Origin: Priapulus caudatus
Lineage: Eukaryota; Priapulida; Priapulimorpha; Priapulimorphida; Priapulidae
DNA length: 27,209 nt
Direction: 5' to 3'
Assembly: GCF_000485595.1 (NCBI RefSeq)
Contig: NW_014577178.1
Location: 2,038 to 29,246 of the forward strand
The position numbers and the translations under genes are program-made. Each line of letters begins with the position of its first letter. Position 1 is the first letter of the stretch. The notes under the pieces were generated by a model, which was not told where the DNA came from, ran no database searches, and saw only the letters and a list, made by a program, of their open reading frames with translations. This document shows, piece by piece, positions 9,051-18,786 of this stretch.

Positions 9051-11911
9051 GATAGTCAGCTAGCTGTGACGCAGCAGCAGCCGCAGCAGCCGATCCACAC
9101 AAGAAGCGCGCCTGAAGTAGCTGTGTGCTAATACAAACAGGGCTCAGCACAGTTAACACACTGATACCCATGCCAAAACAAGCCTGCCAGCATGAAACAA
9201 TTATCCAACCTGTTTTCATTTAAACCTCCCGACTTTCCAACCTCACATGAATACCGCTCTGCCTGCTTTCGAGACCCAAGGGGGATAGCTTCACCCAGTG
9301 CACTCCCACATCCGATAGTCGCCCACTCCTGAAACTGTGCAAAGACTCCACACATGTGTCATTAATCAGTATTACACAACTACTGGGCTACGAAACCTCA
9401 AGCCACATAGTTAGTAGGGGTGGGGAGAACTGATGAGACAGCTTTTCACCTCACAGTGTGCCTCTACCTACATGGACAGTGAGCTAGAAACTTTGACAAC
9501 TTTGGAATCCCGCACAGGCACTGTCATCTCTAGCAGGTAATTAACCGCATACCGCCCAGACTGCTAATCTGGCAAGGCAAACGTAGACACATCGACCCGT
9601 CGGCATCCACCACAGCACTGCTGCTATCAATCAACCTGATGATGTGTAATCACGGTGCTGCTGATCATACTGATCACGTTTTTTTTATCGTCTAACACTC
9701 CCCAGTATAACATCAGGGTGGAATAGGCAGCCGAGGGTAGAAACCCACAAGTATTGTGGCCCAGATAAATGTCCCCAGACTTATATGCGCCTATATTGGC
9801 CCACCTGGGAACACGAGCGCACAACGTTAAGACAATCGCAAACACTGACTCCCTCACACCGAAGTCACACGAAGATGCCTCAATAACGAAGAACCTGCCA
9901 CCTAGCGGCGTTCCCAGGAGGGGGGGGCGGCGGCAGGGAAGCAGGGAGTCACGGGTAAATGTTTATTTGAGCAAAAACGTTCCCACCAACCGATGACTAG
10001 ACACGGGGCCTACATCACAACTGAGAAAGCTTCCCGCCGCTTTCACAGTGATTTTCGGCGCCTGCGATTGGCCAGAAATCGGCAAAGATGTTCAGCTGAA
10101 ACACAACGCTAGGGATCTAACTGGAACCAGATTCGCCGCGGGCGCCGTATTCAAGGGACCATCGCCTATACGCTCGCAGTAGCGCTACACTAGGGGGATG
10201 CCGAGGGCATTATTGATTGCTGATAATGTCCAGACTTGCCGCTACCAACGCAGGTGTAAGGTGCAACGAGAGGACACGGGGTGTGGTCTACCGCGTGATA
10301 CAGTCGGCATGGTTACGTTTCGTCTGTAATTATAATTATTATAACTACATTTTTTTAAATATATGGGTCATTCATTACGCACGATCTTGTGAAGGATAGC
10401 GACCGCTGTCACAGTGGCTGCCAATCACGTGTATGTATTACCCGAAATCGTCACAGATTAAATAACACACTTCCAAATGTACAGAGAAAATTCTATGAAT
10501 TGAACATCGAAAGCAATGTGTAGAATAAATGACACAGGTGACAACAAAACAAACACGTTTTCTTGAAGACACTACTGGTCGAAGGATAGAAGGAGTACAT
10601 TGTGTATTGAGGCCGTATAGGAGTGCCTAGAATCGGCAAAAGACTACCATCTCACATCTACAGAGGGGTATACACCAAAGACTGGTGCAGTCGATTCAGA
10701 TGGTTCTAATTATCAACTGTACAGAAATCTACCAGATCTGTGATAAGTGTTGGGTTCTACAGGTTTAACAAATTCCAGATGCAGCCTCAATTACGAACAC
10801 ATATCTAGTAGTGTGACTTTGACTGTCTTGCCAAGACTGATAGAGAAATCTTTGATGACTGTCGTTAACAGTAGCAGCATAATTGCTGCTCGCTTGTGGG
10901 CACCGTCTTGCTATTCACTAAATGCACCCAACACTTAAGATAAACTTTTCTTTAACGTGCCACCCAATGTTGCATTTATACATGCAGCGATTTGCATAGG
11001 ATGGTTACAGTTATTTATTGATGTTTCCCTCAAGTTAGGCTAATGTTAGGCTAATGCTACAGCCTGCTATAAATAGAAACGCGATGTACTCAATATTGAA
11101 TTATAAGATTTGAAACAAGCTACGACAGTAGCAAACTAATTAGGATGGAAACGATAGCAACATTACGGTTTTCAGTTCTGCCTAGCATTCTGCCAAATCC
11201 ACATGTATACCTCAAAATCATATATATTTTCATTCTTCTTTCTAACCAGTGTCCACTTTTTGGCATGGCACCAACTGCTTGAGTTAACACTCATGAAAAT
11301 GAACTCATAAAGAATGCATGCAAGCAAGTGGGCTCATCCAGTGTTTTGGCTCACTCTGCACAAGTGCACTGCGCATGCAAGACATATCTGTCCTTCCGAT
11401 ACCTTCCAAGATTCACTTCGAAAATGTTGGCTTATGAATGGTGGGCTTATTATTACCAACTTATATCCTTCCACCTTCTGCACTAACCCCAACCAAGTTC
11501 TTTTGTCCAAGCTATATGGTGAAATATAAAACATTTTGAACTTTTGAACAAGATACTGCCGTTTCACCAGCTGTGCATAATCAAAACAAGGCCAAAACCA
11601 TTCCAATATAGATGAAAATGTGACCGATATAAAACATATGGCAATGAAGTTGCATCAGAAATTTATATTCACACTTAGAATGCAAGAACGCATGCTCATT
11701 TTCACATATTTAAAAATGAATGAAAAAAGTCTTAATATTCGGGTTAGCCCACTAGTATACTTAGTATGAATTCACATCCGTCTCCAATATCAGACTTTTC
11801 AGTTTGAAAACGAGAGCATGCATTGGGATCTATATGGAGTATTCTACACGAGAATGATGGTAATCACTCCATGCACTTGTTTGCTACTCTTTCCAAATGA
11901 CCCACACTTAC
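9051..11911. other. Large intron between activation-domain-2 exon and the 8.7-kb exon; no gene seen
   Basis: The left part (to about 10,180) is more CpG-rich, with a GCAGCAGCAGCC run near 9074 and a G-run near 9920. The right part is A+T-rich. Open frames lack coding features and good splice-site pairs. Confidence 0.55.
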
Positions 11912-12118
11912 CATGTGAGAATCTATTAACGTTGCCGACGGCACGCCCGACAGATACCCTGGACCGCCACCCATGTTTCCCATGATTCCATTGGAATGTG
12001 CAGTGTGCATGATCGGCATGCCCGGTAGGTGACCTGGAGGAAGGGATAGTGGCGCCCCCTCAGCATGGTTCCGTAGAACGTGGATGGCATCGTCCAACCT
12101 TTCCTCCATACGACTCTG
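11912..12118 (-). CDS. TCF12/TCF4-like: E protein, activation domain 2 exon ([12 protein letters not shown])
   Basis: Acceptor CCCCCTTGCAG, donor CACATG|GTAAGT, 69 codons, phase 0/0. Begins [20 protein letters not shown], the hallmark of E-protein activation domain 2, a loop-helix transactivation element (vertebrates: [22 protein letters not shown]; three residues are missing here). A Gly/Met/His/Pro-rich stretch follows (GHLPGMPIMHTAHSNGIMG, then GGGPGYLSGV), like the corresponding part of TCF4/TCF12. The preceding exon ends LHSL, so the join recreates the conserved LHSLQSRM string. A second acceptor lies 74 nt upstream. Confidence 0.94.
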
Positions 12119-12192
12119 CTGCAAGGGGGAAGAAACACTATTTGAACCAGAACCAGGGAGGTATGAGTGGCTACGCACATCATCATGACCAT
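12119..12192 (-). CDS. TCF12/TCF4-like: Alternative 5' extension of the activation-domain-2 exon (upstream acceptor)
   Basis: A second good acceptor, GCTCTTATCCCAG, lies 74 nt before the main one. In the frame of QSRMEE the stretch is fully open and reads DGHDDVRSHSYLPGSGSNSV then SSPLQ. Its entry phase (needs one preceding base) matches the donor of the NPSTPV exon, which normally splices to the SSW exon. Use of this acceptor would therefore replace the SSW exon with a similar-length Ser/Pro segment while keeping frame. Inferred from splice sites and phase. Confidence 0.5.
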
Positions 12193-12450
12193 CTGGGATA
12201 AGAGCTACAACAAGTGCTTTTAAGTACATGAAATCCAACATCCCAATTACATAAACCACTGAGTACATAATTTCAGTATTATGATCACCAAGTTATCTTC
12301 TACTCTAACATACTAGTTTTACTTGAATACATAATTTACATGAATATCAAGCAGTAGTGTTTCTGTAGGGAAGTAAATCATTAAAAGAGTTTCAAAAATC
12401 AAATCCTTCATTTTATCATACAAGCTGATTAGTCAATAAGAAGAAGGATG

Positions 12451-12656
12451 GTTGCACCACAAATTGTCGTCCCTGCACAAATTGTCGCCGTAAATTGTCG
12501 GCGGCAACAATTTGTGCAAAATTTTGCAAAGCCTCACACCACAAATTGTCGCCTCCTGCACAAATTGTCGTCGGCGCCGACGACAATTTGTGAAGGAGCT
12601 GACACCACAAATTGTCACCAGCCATTGAAGCACATTATACGATCCTGTTCAAAGCC

Positions 12657-12687
<31 letters not shown>

Positions 12688-12829
12688 CACGTGGCACGTG
12701 GGTGTGTATGGAGGGTGTGTGTGGAGGTGTGTGTGTGTGTGTGTGCGTGCGTGTATGTATGTATGTATGTATGTATGGACGCCGAGGCCGGCCTCGAGTC
12801 CCCCAACACTGATTATTATCATCATCATT

Positions 12830-12877
<48 letters not shown>

Positions 12878-13144
12878 TTTGTAATCATCATTATCTTCTG
12901 TAGCTTGAAGACAGCGACTGACGACAATTTGTGCAAGCAATGACAATTTGTGCAGTTAGGTTTCATTTTGCCTGCACAAATTGTCGCCAGTGAGATTAAA
13001 AATTGGGAACGGCAAGAGCAGCAAAAATTGTCGCCGACGAAAATTTATGCAGGAGGCGACAATTTGTGGTGTGAGGTTTTGCCAAATTTTGCACAAATTG
13101 TCGCCGACGACAATTTGTGTAGGGACGACAATTTGTGGTGCAAC
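12451..13144. mobile_element. Foldback/MITE-like element made of ACAAATTGTC motifs
   Basis: The ends are inverted repeats of about 100 bp: GTTGCACCACAAATTGTCGT at 12451 matches the reverse complement of the sequence ending GGTGCAAC at 13144. About 17 intact or slightly degenerate copies of ACAAATTGTC occur in both orientations. The flanks carry an imperfect 7-bp duplication, AAGGATG (12444-12450) and AAGGACG (13145-13151), as expected of target-site duplication. No transposase is visible. The centre holds large microsatellites. It lies in the intron upstream of the activation-domain-2 exon. Confidence 0.7.
12658..12906. repeat. Compound microsatellite (GT)n, (GTAT)n, (CAT)n
   Basis: Roughly 13 GT repeats from 12658, further GT/GC-GT runs to about 12752, GTAT repeats at about 12752-12777, and about 18 CAT/ATC repeats at 12818-12877. 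They occupy the core of the foldback element. Open frames across them (poly-Cys/Val, poly-His, poly-Asp, poly-Met) are repeat artefacts. Confidence 0.95.
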
Positions 13145-13277
13145 AAGGACGTTTATGAAAAGGTGTTTAATCATTAAAAATAATTATAATTTAGGGACAA
13201 ATAATACACAATTGAAATCGTGCAATGTATCATGCGTGTGTCTGTATCCCCTCTCATCAGTAAGGATGAGCCAGTAC

Positions 13278-13349
13278 CTCTGTGGCTGTTGTTAGCTCCC
13301 TCTGTAACCTATGGATTGCATCATCTACCATGTCTACTGTTTGTTCTGG
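13278..13349 (-). CDS. TCF12/TCF4-like: Probable extra exon resembling the activation-domain-2 helix (copy 1)
   Basis: Between an AG (GTTGTAGACAG) and a donor (CAGAG|GTACTG) lie 24 codons in phase 0/0: PEQTVDMVDDAIHRLQREL then TTATE. VDDAIHRL sits exactly seven residues after the acceptor, as LDDAIHVL does in the exon at 12118, and the phases are the same. This looks like an internally duplicated exon encoding a second version of the activation-domain-2 helix. It could be used in addition to or instead of the main exon. The acceptor has a weak pyrimidine tract, so use is unproven. Identity rests on the shared DDAIH.L motif, spacing and phase. Confidence 0.58.
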
Positions 13350-13748
13350 CTGTCTACAACAGCTACTGTAGGACTACATGCAAAATAGAAGTAGTTATTC
13401 TATATAAAGAGAAAGAATGGTGTTAGAAAATGCTACATATTCAGGAAAATGATAGAAATTGTAGATAACGCATTACGTATTGTTATAAAAATAAAGGAAA
13501 ATAATGAAAATAATATGCATGCAATTAGTAAACACAGCTAAACAAGAAAGAGGTATAGCCATGCATGCAAGCACTTACATGGTGTGCAAAGTATAGAAAG
13601 AGTGACAGAAATGAAACTGACATCATCAGAACGAGTCTGCCAGGTTGAAAGTGCGTTAAGGTTTATGCACACTCGAGGTATGCACTTAACTGCTCATGCA
13701 AATGGTGATAGTAAATAGGAAAAGATGCTGAATTCAGCACTAACTCAC

Positions 13749-13819
13749 AAGTGAATGCAGATGACTTTCGCCATAATGTGGAGATGTGGGTGCTGGTGGT
13801 CGCGTTGGCCAACTTGAAC
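13749..13819 (-). CDS. TCF12/TCF4-like: E protein, SSW...LHSL exon (copy 1)
   Basis: Acceptor CATGAACCAG, donor CACTT|GTGAGT, 71 nt, phase 1/0. Reads GSSWPTRPPAPTSPHYGESH then LHSL, matching the vertebrate segment [20 protein letters not shown]..LHSL. It leads directly into [10 protein letters not shown]. In transcription order this copy is nearest to the activation-domain-2 exon. Confidence 0.88.
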
Positions 13820-14226
13820 CTGGTTCATGGACAACAAAAGCACAACATATGAGAATAATATTTATTAAAATTTCACAACATCGAAACATATCTGTGCTGC
13901 ATAGATACACCACCATAATGAATCTATAATCCATATAGCTATAATACATATGCCTACATATAGTTAATACGTTTTATAGTTACACAAACGTGGATGTTTA
14001 GATAACAAGCATGGAATAAACATGTAAATACACATCTCCCTACAATTTAAAATATATTCTCAGAATTTAGTCCTATCTATACAACAACCATAATAACTTA
14101 AATAAAATGTAATTTCCCCTAATTATGAAATATAGCTAATATGCCAAGTTGTGTGTCAACAACGTGTAGACGTTAAAACATGACATCTGAATACGAACAA
14201 AAATAAAAACACTGTAAACAACTTAC

Positions 14227-14305
14227 CTGACATTGGTGGTGGACTACTGACCGGTGTGGAAGGATTTGATGGGAAGTTGCTGGTCGTATGGTCAGTTGAA
14301 TAAAT
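14227..14305 (-). CDS. TCF12/TCF4-like: E protein, NPSTPV exon (copy 1)
   Basis: Acceptor GTTTGTTTACAG, donor GTCAG|GTAAGT, 79 nt, phase 0/1. Reads [20 protein letters not shown] then SPPPMS, closely matching vertebrate [19 protein letters not shown]. Upstream it joins ...NALAS of the GYN exon, recreating the conserved ALASIYS string. The donor phase fits both the SSW exon and the extended acceptor at 12192. Confidence 0.93.
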
Positions 14306-15239
14306 CTGTAAACAAACAATGAGCCAATTATTATTTCATTTCATTTGACAGTTAGCGGTTATTGAATGGCATATTAACTGCTAAGTGGTACGATATCATG
14401 GCTCGTAATGACTGTAAAAATACAACAACAACGCGAATGTTTCATTCGTAATTAAGGCCCAGCAAGAGCAATCCTAAATAGCAATGACAGTAAATAACCT
14501 GCAAGGCTGAAACAAAACTGTAATAACTCACTGGGATCTTTGCAATATGCACAGCTATTACAGGCAGTTCCGCTACAATGCACAGACTTAAACTGGTCAG
14601 ACGTCGAACCTGTTGCCCAGGAAACACGTTGCTATGATGCTATAACTGCGTGGCAACATGTAGTGAATGTGTGAATAATTAATTGGCCTCTAAATCAATG
14701 CCTAATCTTATATGTGGGCCTCAGAAATATGCTTTACTGCCCAGTAAACGTAACCCGATAAAATCACTTGAGTGCAATTGATATCATGCTGAGCATTATC
14801 ATAATTTTTTAAAGCTTGATTAATTTATGTATAAGCACTCATATGAAGGGGTAGATATGAGAGCATCCTACTCTTTAAATCTCATCGAACTATGAATAAT
14901 AAGTCTCTTCACTTTCAAGCTGTAGTAAAACTTAGAATATCCAACCTTTCTACCATTCAGTCTTATTTTTATCGTTATCATGACATTACCTGTAACGCCT
15001 TCAGTTAAATGCAGGAGGCGACAATTTGTGGTGTGAGGTTTTGCCAAATTTTGCACAAATTGTCGCCGACGACAATTTGTGTAGGGACGACAATTTGTGG
15101 TGCAACAAGGACGTTTATGAAAAGGTGTTTAATCATTAAAAATAATTATAATTTAGGGACAAATAATACACAATTGAAATCGTGCAATGTATCATGCGTG
15201 TGTCTGTATCCCCTCTCATCAGTAAGGATGAGCCAGTAC
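14306..15239. other. Intron spanning the duplication junction
   Basis: Holds the fusion point at 15008/15009 and the truncated fragment of the ACAAATTGTC element (about 15009-15107). No exon seen. Confidence 0.7.
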
Positions 15240-15311
15240 CTCTGTGGCTGTTGTTAGCTCCCTCTGTAACCTATGGATTGCATCATCTACCATGTCTACT
15301 GTTTGTTCTGG
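15240..15311 (-). CDS. TCF12/TCF4-like: Probable extra activation-domain-2-like exon (copy 2)
   Basis: Identical to 13278-13349. Encodes PEQTVDMVDDAIHRLQREL then TTATE in phase 0/0. In transcription order it precedes copy 1 of the NPSTPV exon, to which it could splice in frame. Confidence 0.5.
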
Positions 15312-15710
15312 CTGTCTACAACAGCTACTGTAGGACTACATGCAAAATAGAAGTGGTTATTCTATATAAAGAGAAAGAATGGTATTAGAAAATGCTACAT
15401 ATTCAGGAAAATGATAGAAATTGTAGATAACGCATTACGTATTGTTATAAAAATAAAGGAAAATAATGAAAATAATATGCATGCAATTAGAAAACACAGC
15501 TAAACAAGAAAGAGGTATAGCCATGCATGCAAGCACTTACATGGTGTGCAAAGTATAGAAAGAGTGACAGAAATGAAACTGACATCATCAGAACGAGTCT
15601 GCCAGGTTGAAAGTGCGTTAAGGTTTATGCACACTCGAGGTATGCACTTAACTGCTCATGCAAATGGTGATAGTAAATAGGAAAAGATGCTGAATTCAGC
15701 ACTAACTCAC

Positions 15711-15781
15711 AAGTGAATGCAGATGACTTTCGCCATAATGTGGAGATGTGGGTGCTGGTGGTCGCGTTGGCCAACTTGAAC
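15711..15781 (-). CDS. TCF12/TCF4-like: E protein, SSW...LHSL exon (copy 2)
   Basis: Identical in sequence and splice sites to 13749-13819. Its exit phase 0 lets it join the AD2-like exon, copy 1 of the NPSTPV exon, or the main activation-domain-2 exon without a frameshift. Confidence 0.8.
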
Positions 15782-16188
15782 CTGGTTCATGGACAACAAA
15801 AGCACAACATATGAGAATAATATTTATTAAAATTTCACAACATCGAAACATATCTGTGCTGCATAGATACACCACCATAATGAATCTATAATCCATATAG
15901 CTATAATACATATGCCTACATATAGTTAATACGTTTTATAGTTACACAAACGTGGATGTTTAGATAACAAGCATGGAATAAACATGTAAATACACATCTC
16001 CCTACAATTTAAAATATATTCTCAGAATTTAGTCCTATCTATACAACAACCATAATAACTTAAATAAAATGTAATTTCCCCTAATTATGAAATATAGCTA
16101 ATATGCCAAGTTGTGTGTCAACAACGTGTAGACGTTAAAACATGACATCTGAATACGAACAAAAATAAAAACACTGTAAACAACTTAC

Positions 16189-16267
16189 CTGACATTGGTG
16201 GTGGACTACTGACCGGTGTGGAAGGATTTGATGGGAAGTTGCTGGTCGTATGGTCAGTTGAATAAAT
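16189..16267 (-). CDS. TCF12/TCF4-like: E protein, NPSTPV exon (copy 2)
   Basis: Identical to 14227-14305 with the same acceptor and donor. It is the first of the two copies reached by transcription after the GYN exon and joins it in phase 0 (NALAS/IYSTDH). Confidence 0.85.
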
Positions 16268-17403
16268 CTGTAAACAAACAATGAGCCAATTATTATTTCA
16301 TTTCATTTGACAGTTAGCGGTTATTGAATGGCATATAAACTGCTAAGTGGTACGATATCATGGCTCGTAATGGCTGTAAAAATACAACAACAACGCGAAT
16401 ATTTCATTCGTAATTAAGGCCCAGCAAGAGCAATCCTAAATAGCAATGACAGTAAATAACCTGCAAGGCTGAAACAAAACTGTAATAACTCACTGGGATC
16501 TTTGCAATATGCACAGCTATTACAGGCAGTTCCGCTACAATGCACAGACTTAAACTGGTCAGACGTCGAACCTGTTGCCCAGGAAACACGTTGCTATGAT
16601 GCTATAACTGCGTGGCAACATGTAGTGAATGTGTGAATAATTAATTGGCCTCTAAATCAATGCCTAATCTTATATGTGGGCCTCAGAAATATGCTTTACT
16701 GCCCAGTAAACGTAACCCGATAAAATCACTTGAGTGCAATTGATATCATGCTGAGCATTATCATAATTTTTTAAAGCTTGATTAATTTATGTATAAGCAC
16801 TCATATGAAGGGATAGATATGAGAGCATCCTACTCTTTAAATCTCATCGAACTATGAATAATAAGTCTCTTCACTTTCAAGCTGTAGTAAAACTTAGAAT
16901 ATCCAACCTTTCTACCATTCAGTCTTATTTTTATCGTTATCATGACATTACCTGTAACGCCTTCAGTTAAAAAGAAAGCCTCAATTAACGTTCAGCACAT
17001 TTCCATATAGTTTTAGTCACATTATTACCACCAGGTGGCGATACCTCCTACAATACTTCTACCCGATTTAAAACATTAGATTAAATTTACATCAGATAGC
17101 TTTAATGGAGCTACTAACATTGTCTTGAAACGCGCAAAGAACTGCAACATACATCACGCATTTTTAGTACTTGTAAGTCACGTTTTAAAGACGTACATAC
17201 TACATAGTAACATAATGTAAAGTCTGGCCTTAGATACGCATTTGACATTATATCCAAATATAGTCTCATGTCACTCACTAGAGGGAGCCAGTGACTAAAA
17301 ACCTATAGAAGACCAACTGAATGACCATAAATATTTATTATAAATAACTGAGATACAATTGCCACGCGTGCGATGACGAATGCGTAGACTAGGCGACACT
17401 TAC
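16268..17403. other. Intron between the GYN exon and the duplicated block
   Basis: A+T-rich, with the right end of the duplication at 16970 and two CTCF-like motifs (17028-17041 and 17275-17288). No exon candidate. Confidence 0.7.
17028..17041 (+). promoter_or_regulatory. CTCF-like motif CCACCAGGTGGCGA
   Basis: Matches 13 of 14 positions of the bilaterian CTCF core CCASYAGRKGGCRS. It is 58 bp beyond the right end of the tandem duplication. Binding is unproven. Confidence 0.35.
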
Positions 17404-17589
17404 GGATGCGAGCGCATTGCGCACTGCGTCGCCCGTTTGCTGTGAGCTGTTGCCTCGGCTGGCTCCTTCAGAGCTGGCAAGGTTGGAGGGAGATGTACTA
17501 TACGGTGCACCCGCTGGAACAGGCTGGCCCCCACGGAACGTTGACATTGGTGGAAGACCACTGGACAGCAACTGTTCTGGATTGTAGCC
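17404..17589 (-). CDS. TCF12/TCF4-like: E protein, GLPPMSTF...QTGDA exon
   Basis: Acceptor TGTATCTACAG, donor GCATCC|GTAAGT, 62 codons, phase 0/0. Reads GYNPEQLLSSGLPPMSTFRG, a Ser/Pro/Gly-rich middle (GAPYSTSPSNLASSEGASRG), then SSQQTGDAVRNALAS. Vertebrate TCF4/TCF12 have SLPPMS(T/S)FHRG and SSQTGDALGKALAS at the same places. It is low complexity but clearly collinear. Confidence 0.93.
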
Positions 17590-17849
17590 CTGTAGATACA
17601 AAAAGAGGGGGTATGAGAGAATGATTTCATTTCCACGCCAAGGTTATTTTGTAAAAATTCGTATAGTACAGTGCAACGACCTCATCGTAAATAAACCCAA
17701 TGCAATGAGAGCTAATCACGACCCCAATGACAATTGAAAATATTCATTTCAATTGAACTCTGGCTACTAAAATCCCTAATGAATGCAAGAACCAGAATAG
17801 TGCTACGAGAGTGCACCGTCATTAACGTGAGATTGTGTGTGCGGCTTAC

Positions 17850-18019
17850 CACAGAGTCGTGATGTGCAGGGGGCGGATGCATGTTGGCGTATGTGGACGT
17901 GGGCTGAGTGAAGTGGGGCCCTACACTGCCTATCATGGCTGGGCCATAGCTGGACGACGGCAAGCCGTTCGGATGACCAGGCGGTCCTGACCAAGGGTCA
18001 GGTGAATTGTGCGCTCCAT
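17850..18019 (-). CDS. TCF12/TCF4-like: E protein, DGAHNSPDPW exon
   Basis: Acceptor TTGAATTACAG, donor CTGTG|GTAAGC, 170 nt, phase 1/0. Reads DGAHNSPDPWSGPPGHPNGL, PSSSYGPAMIGSVGPHF, then a Thr/His/Pro-rich end. It matches vertebrate DGHHSSDPWSSSSG...QSSSY. The first Asp codon is split with the upstream exon. Confidence 0.9.
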
Positions 18020-18692
18020 CTGTAATTCAACATCATATTAATGCTGATATGGCAGAATGTTTATAACAAACTAATACAATCATGCAAACAACAGCACTGA
18101 GCAGCCAATCAAAGAAACCCTAAGAAATTATAGTGAATATCTTGCCTTTTTGCAATCTAGGTTTTTTTGACAAAGTATAAGATTTTTTCTTATTAAACTG
18201 ATGCATTATACCTATATTTTGTCATTTTCGTTTGATGTACCCAAACTTGCAACACCATTTTTCTCTACACTGCACAGTTTTAGTGCGGATCAAAAACACA
18301 AATCGTTCGGAATTTGGAGAATTTCAACATGACAACACTTGAGAATTTAAGCATATTATTATTTGTTAAGTGTTTAAATATATAATTAGGTGCTGTTAGT
18401 ACCAACGTTTTATGCATAAAAATATTTTTGACATACATACTTCTCATATAAATGTGATAGAACTTTGATTTATTGAACCTTGATTTTATACACAAACGAA
18501 TACAAGCCAAGATTTGCTCATGAACTCTTCAAAATAATGCATTTATGTCAATACACAACATCATTTATAATATACATATATAAGCAGATACTAGCGCTGA
18601 AACAATTGCCAGTGATATAATAAATTAAGTAATTCAAGTGTTGCCAATTGTTGTGGAATTTATATTTTTTACATATTAAACTATGCACTTAC
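18020..18692. other. Intron between DSPRY and DGAHN exons; nothing else seen
   Basis: Very A+T-rich intron (T runs near 18165-18190). No further exon or structured element recognised. Confidence 0.7.
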
Positions 18693-18786
18693 CCATGAAA
18701 TATGCTGGTTCACCATGATAGAGGCCAGGTTTCGGAGAGGTATATCTTGGGGAGTCCTGCCCAAATTCCTCTGACCCATTGTACAC
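18693..18786 (-). CDS. TCF12/TCF4-like: E protein, DSPRYTSPKP exon (most 5' recognised exon)
   Basis: Acceptor TACTATTGCAG, donor CATGG|GTAAGT, 94 nt, phase 0/1. Reads VYNGSEEFGQDSPRYTSPKP then GLYHGEPAYFM. Vertebrate E proteins have DSP.YPSPKP....FFMQDG here; the FMDG junction is rebuilt by the splice. In vertebrates an alternative first exon can splice at this boundary. No convincing upstream exon was found to the window's right edge. Confidence 0.92.

Larger units (their letters stand above)
13047..15008. repeat. Tandem duplication, copy 1 (1,962 bp)
   Basis: This copy matches 15009-16970 base for base at a constant offset of 1,962. By eye I count seven substitutions and no indels, all outside the proposed exons (for example 13393 A versus 15355 G). 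It runs from ATGCAGGAGGCGACAATTTG to CCTTCAGTTAA and holds one set of the PEQ, SSW and IYS exons. The left edge lies inside the right arm of the ACAAATTGTC element. Confidence 0.97.
15009..16970. repeat. Tandem duplication, copy 2 (1,962 bp)
   Basis: Second copy, head to tail with the first. Its start is fused directly to the end of copy 1 (CAGTTAA/ATGCAGG) with at most one base of shared sequence. It carries only a fragment of the foldback element. Exon copies are identical to copy 1, and the unit enters and leaves in phase 0. It is either a recent duplication or a duplicated haplotype retained by the assembly. Confidence 0.97.
2970..18786 (-). other. TCF12/TCF4-like: E-protein (class I bHLH transcription factor) gene, 5'-partial; span of all recognised exons
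   Basis: The minus strand carries at least 12 distinct splice-compatible exons whose joined translation follows the order of vertebrate TCF12/TCF4. E proteins bind E-boxes (CANNTG) in the nucleus as homodimers or with tissue-specific class II bHLH partners. All junctions are GT/AG and phases match: VYN (0/1), DGA (1/0), GYN (0/0), IYS (0/1), SSW (1/0), QSR (0/0), ASP (0/1), DLS (1/2), SNP (2/2), bHLH (2/1), tail (1/0), last exon. The minimal chain is 1,473 nt. Activation domain 1 (family motif LSDLLDFS) was not found, so the 5' end lies beyond the window or was missed. Invertebrates usually have one E protein co-orthologous to TCF3, TCF4 and TCF12, so the symbol names the family rather than a strict orthologue. 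Exon identity is by remembered family sequence, not a database search. Confidence 0.95.

Noticed and set aside
9013-9219. Minus-strand frame with an alanine run
   Set aside because: The alanines come from a short GCAGCAGCC repeat; flanking sequence lacks coding character and splice partners.
12448-12966. Long open frames on both strands (poly-Cys/Val, poly-His, poly-Asp, poly-Met)
   Set aside because: They are translations of GT, GTAT and CAT microsatellites and the ACAAATTGTC element.
12451-13144. CRISPR-like array of repeated ACAAATTGTC
   Set aside because: The motif is only 10 bp, irregularly spaced and in both orientations, in an animal intron; it fits a foldback element.
14442-14627. 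61-codon frame present in both duplication copies (also 16404-16589)
   Set aside because: Its duplication follows from the segmental repeat, not from constraint; no splice or family support.
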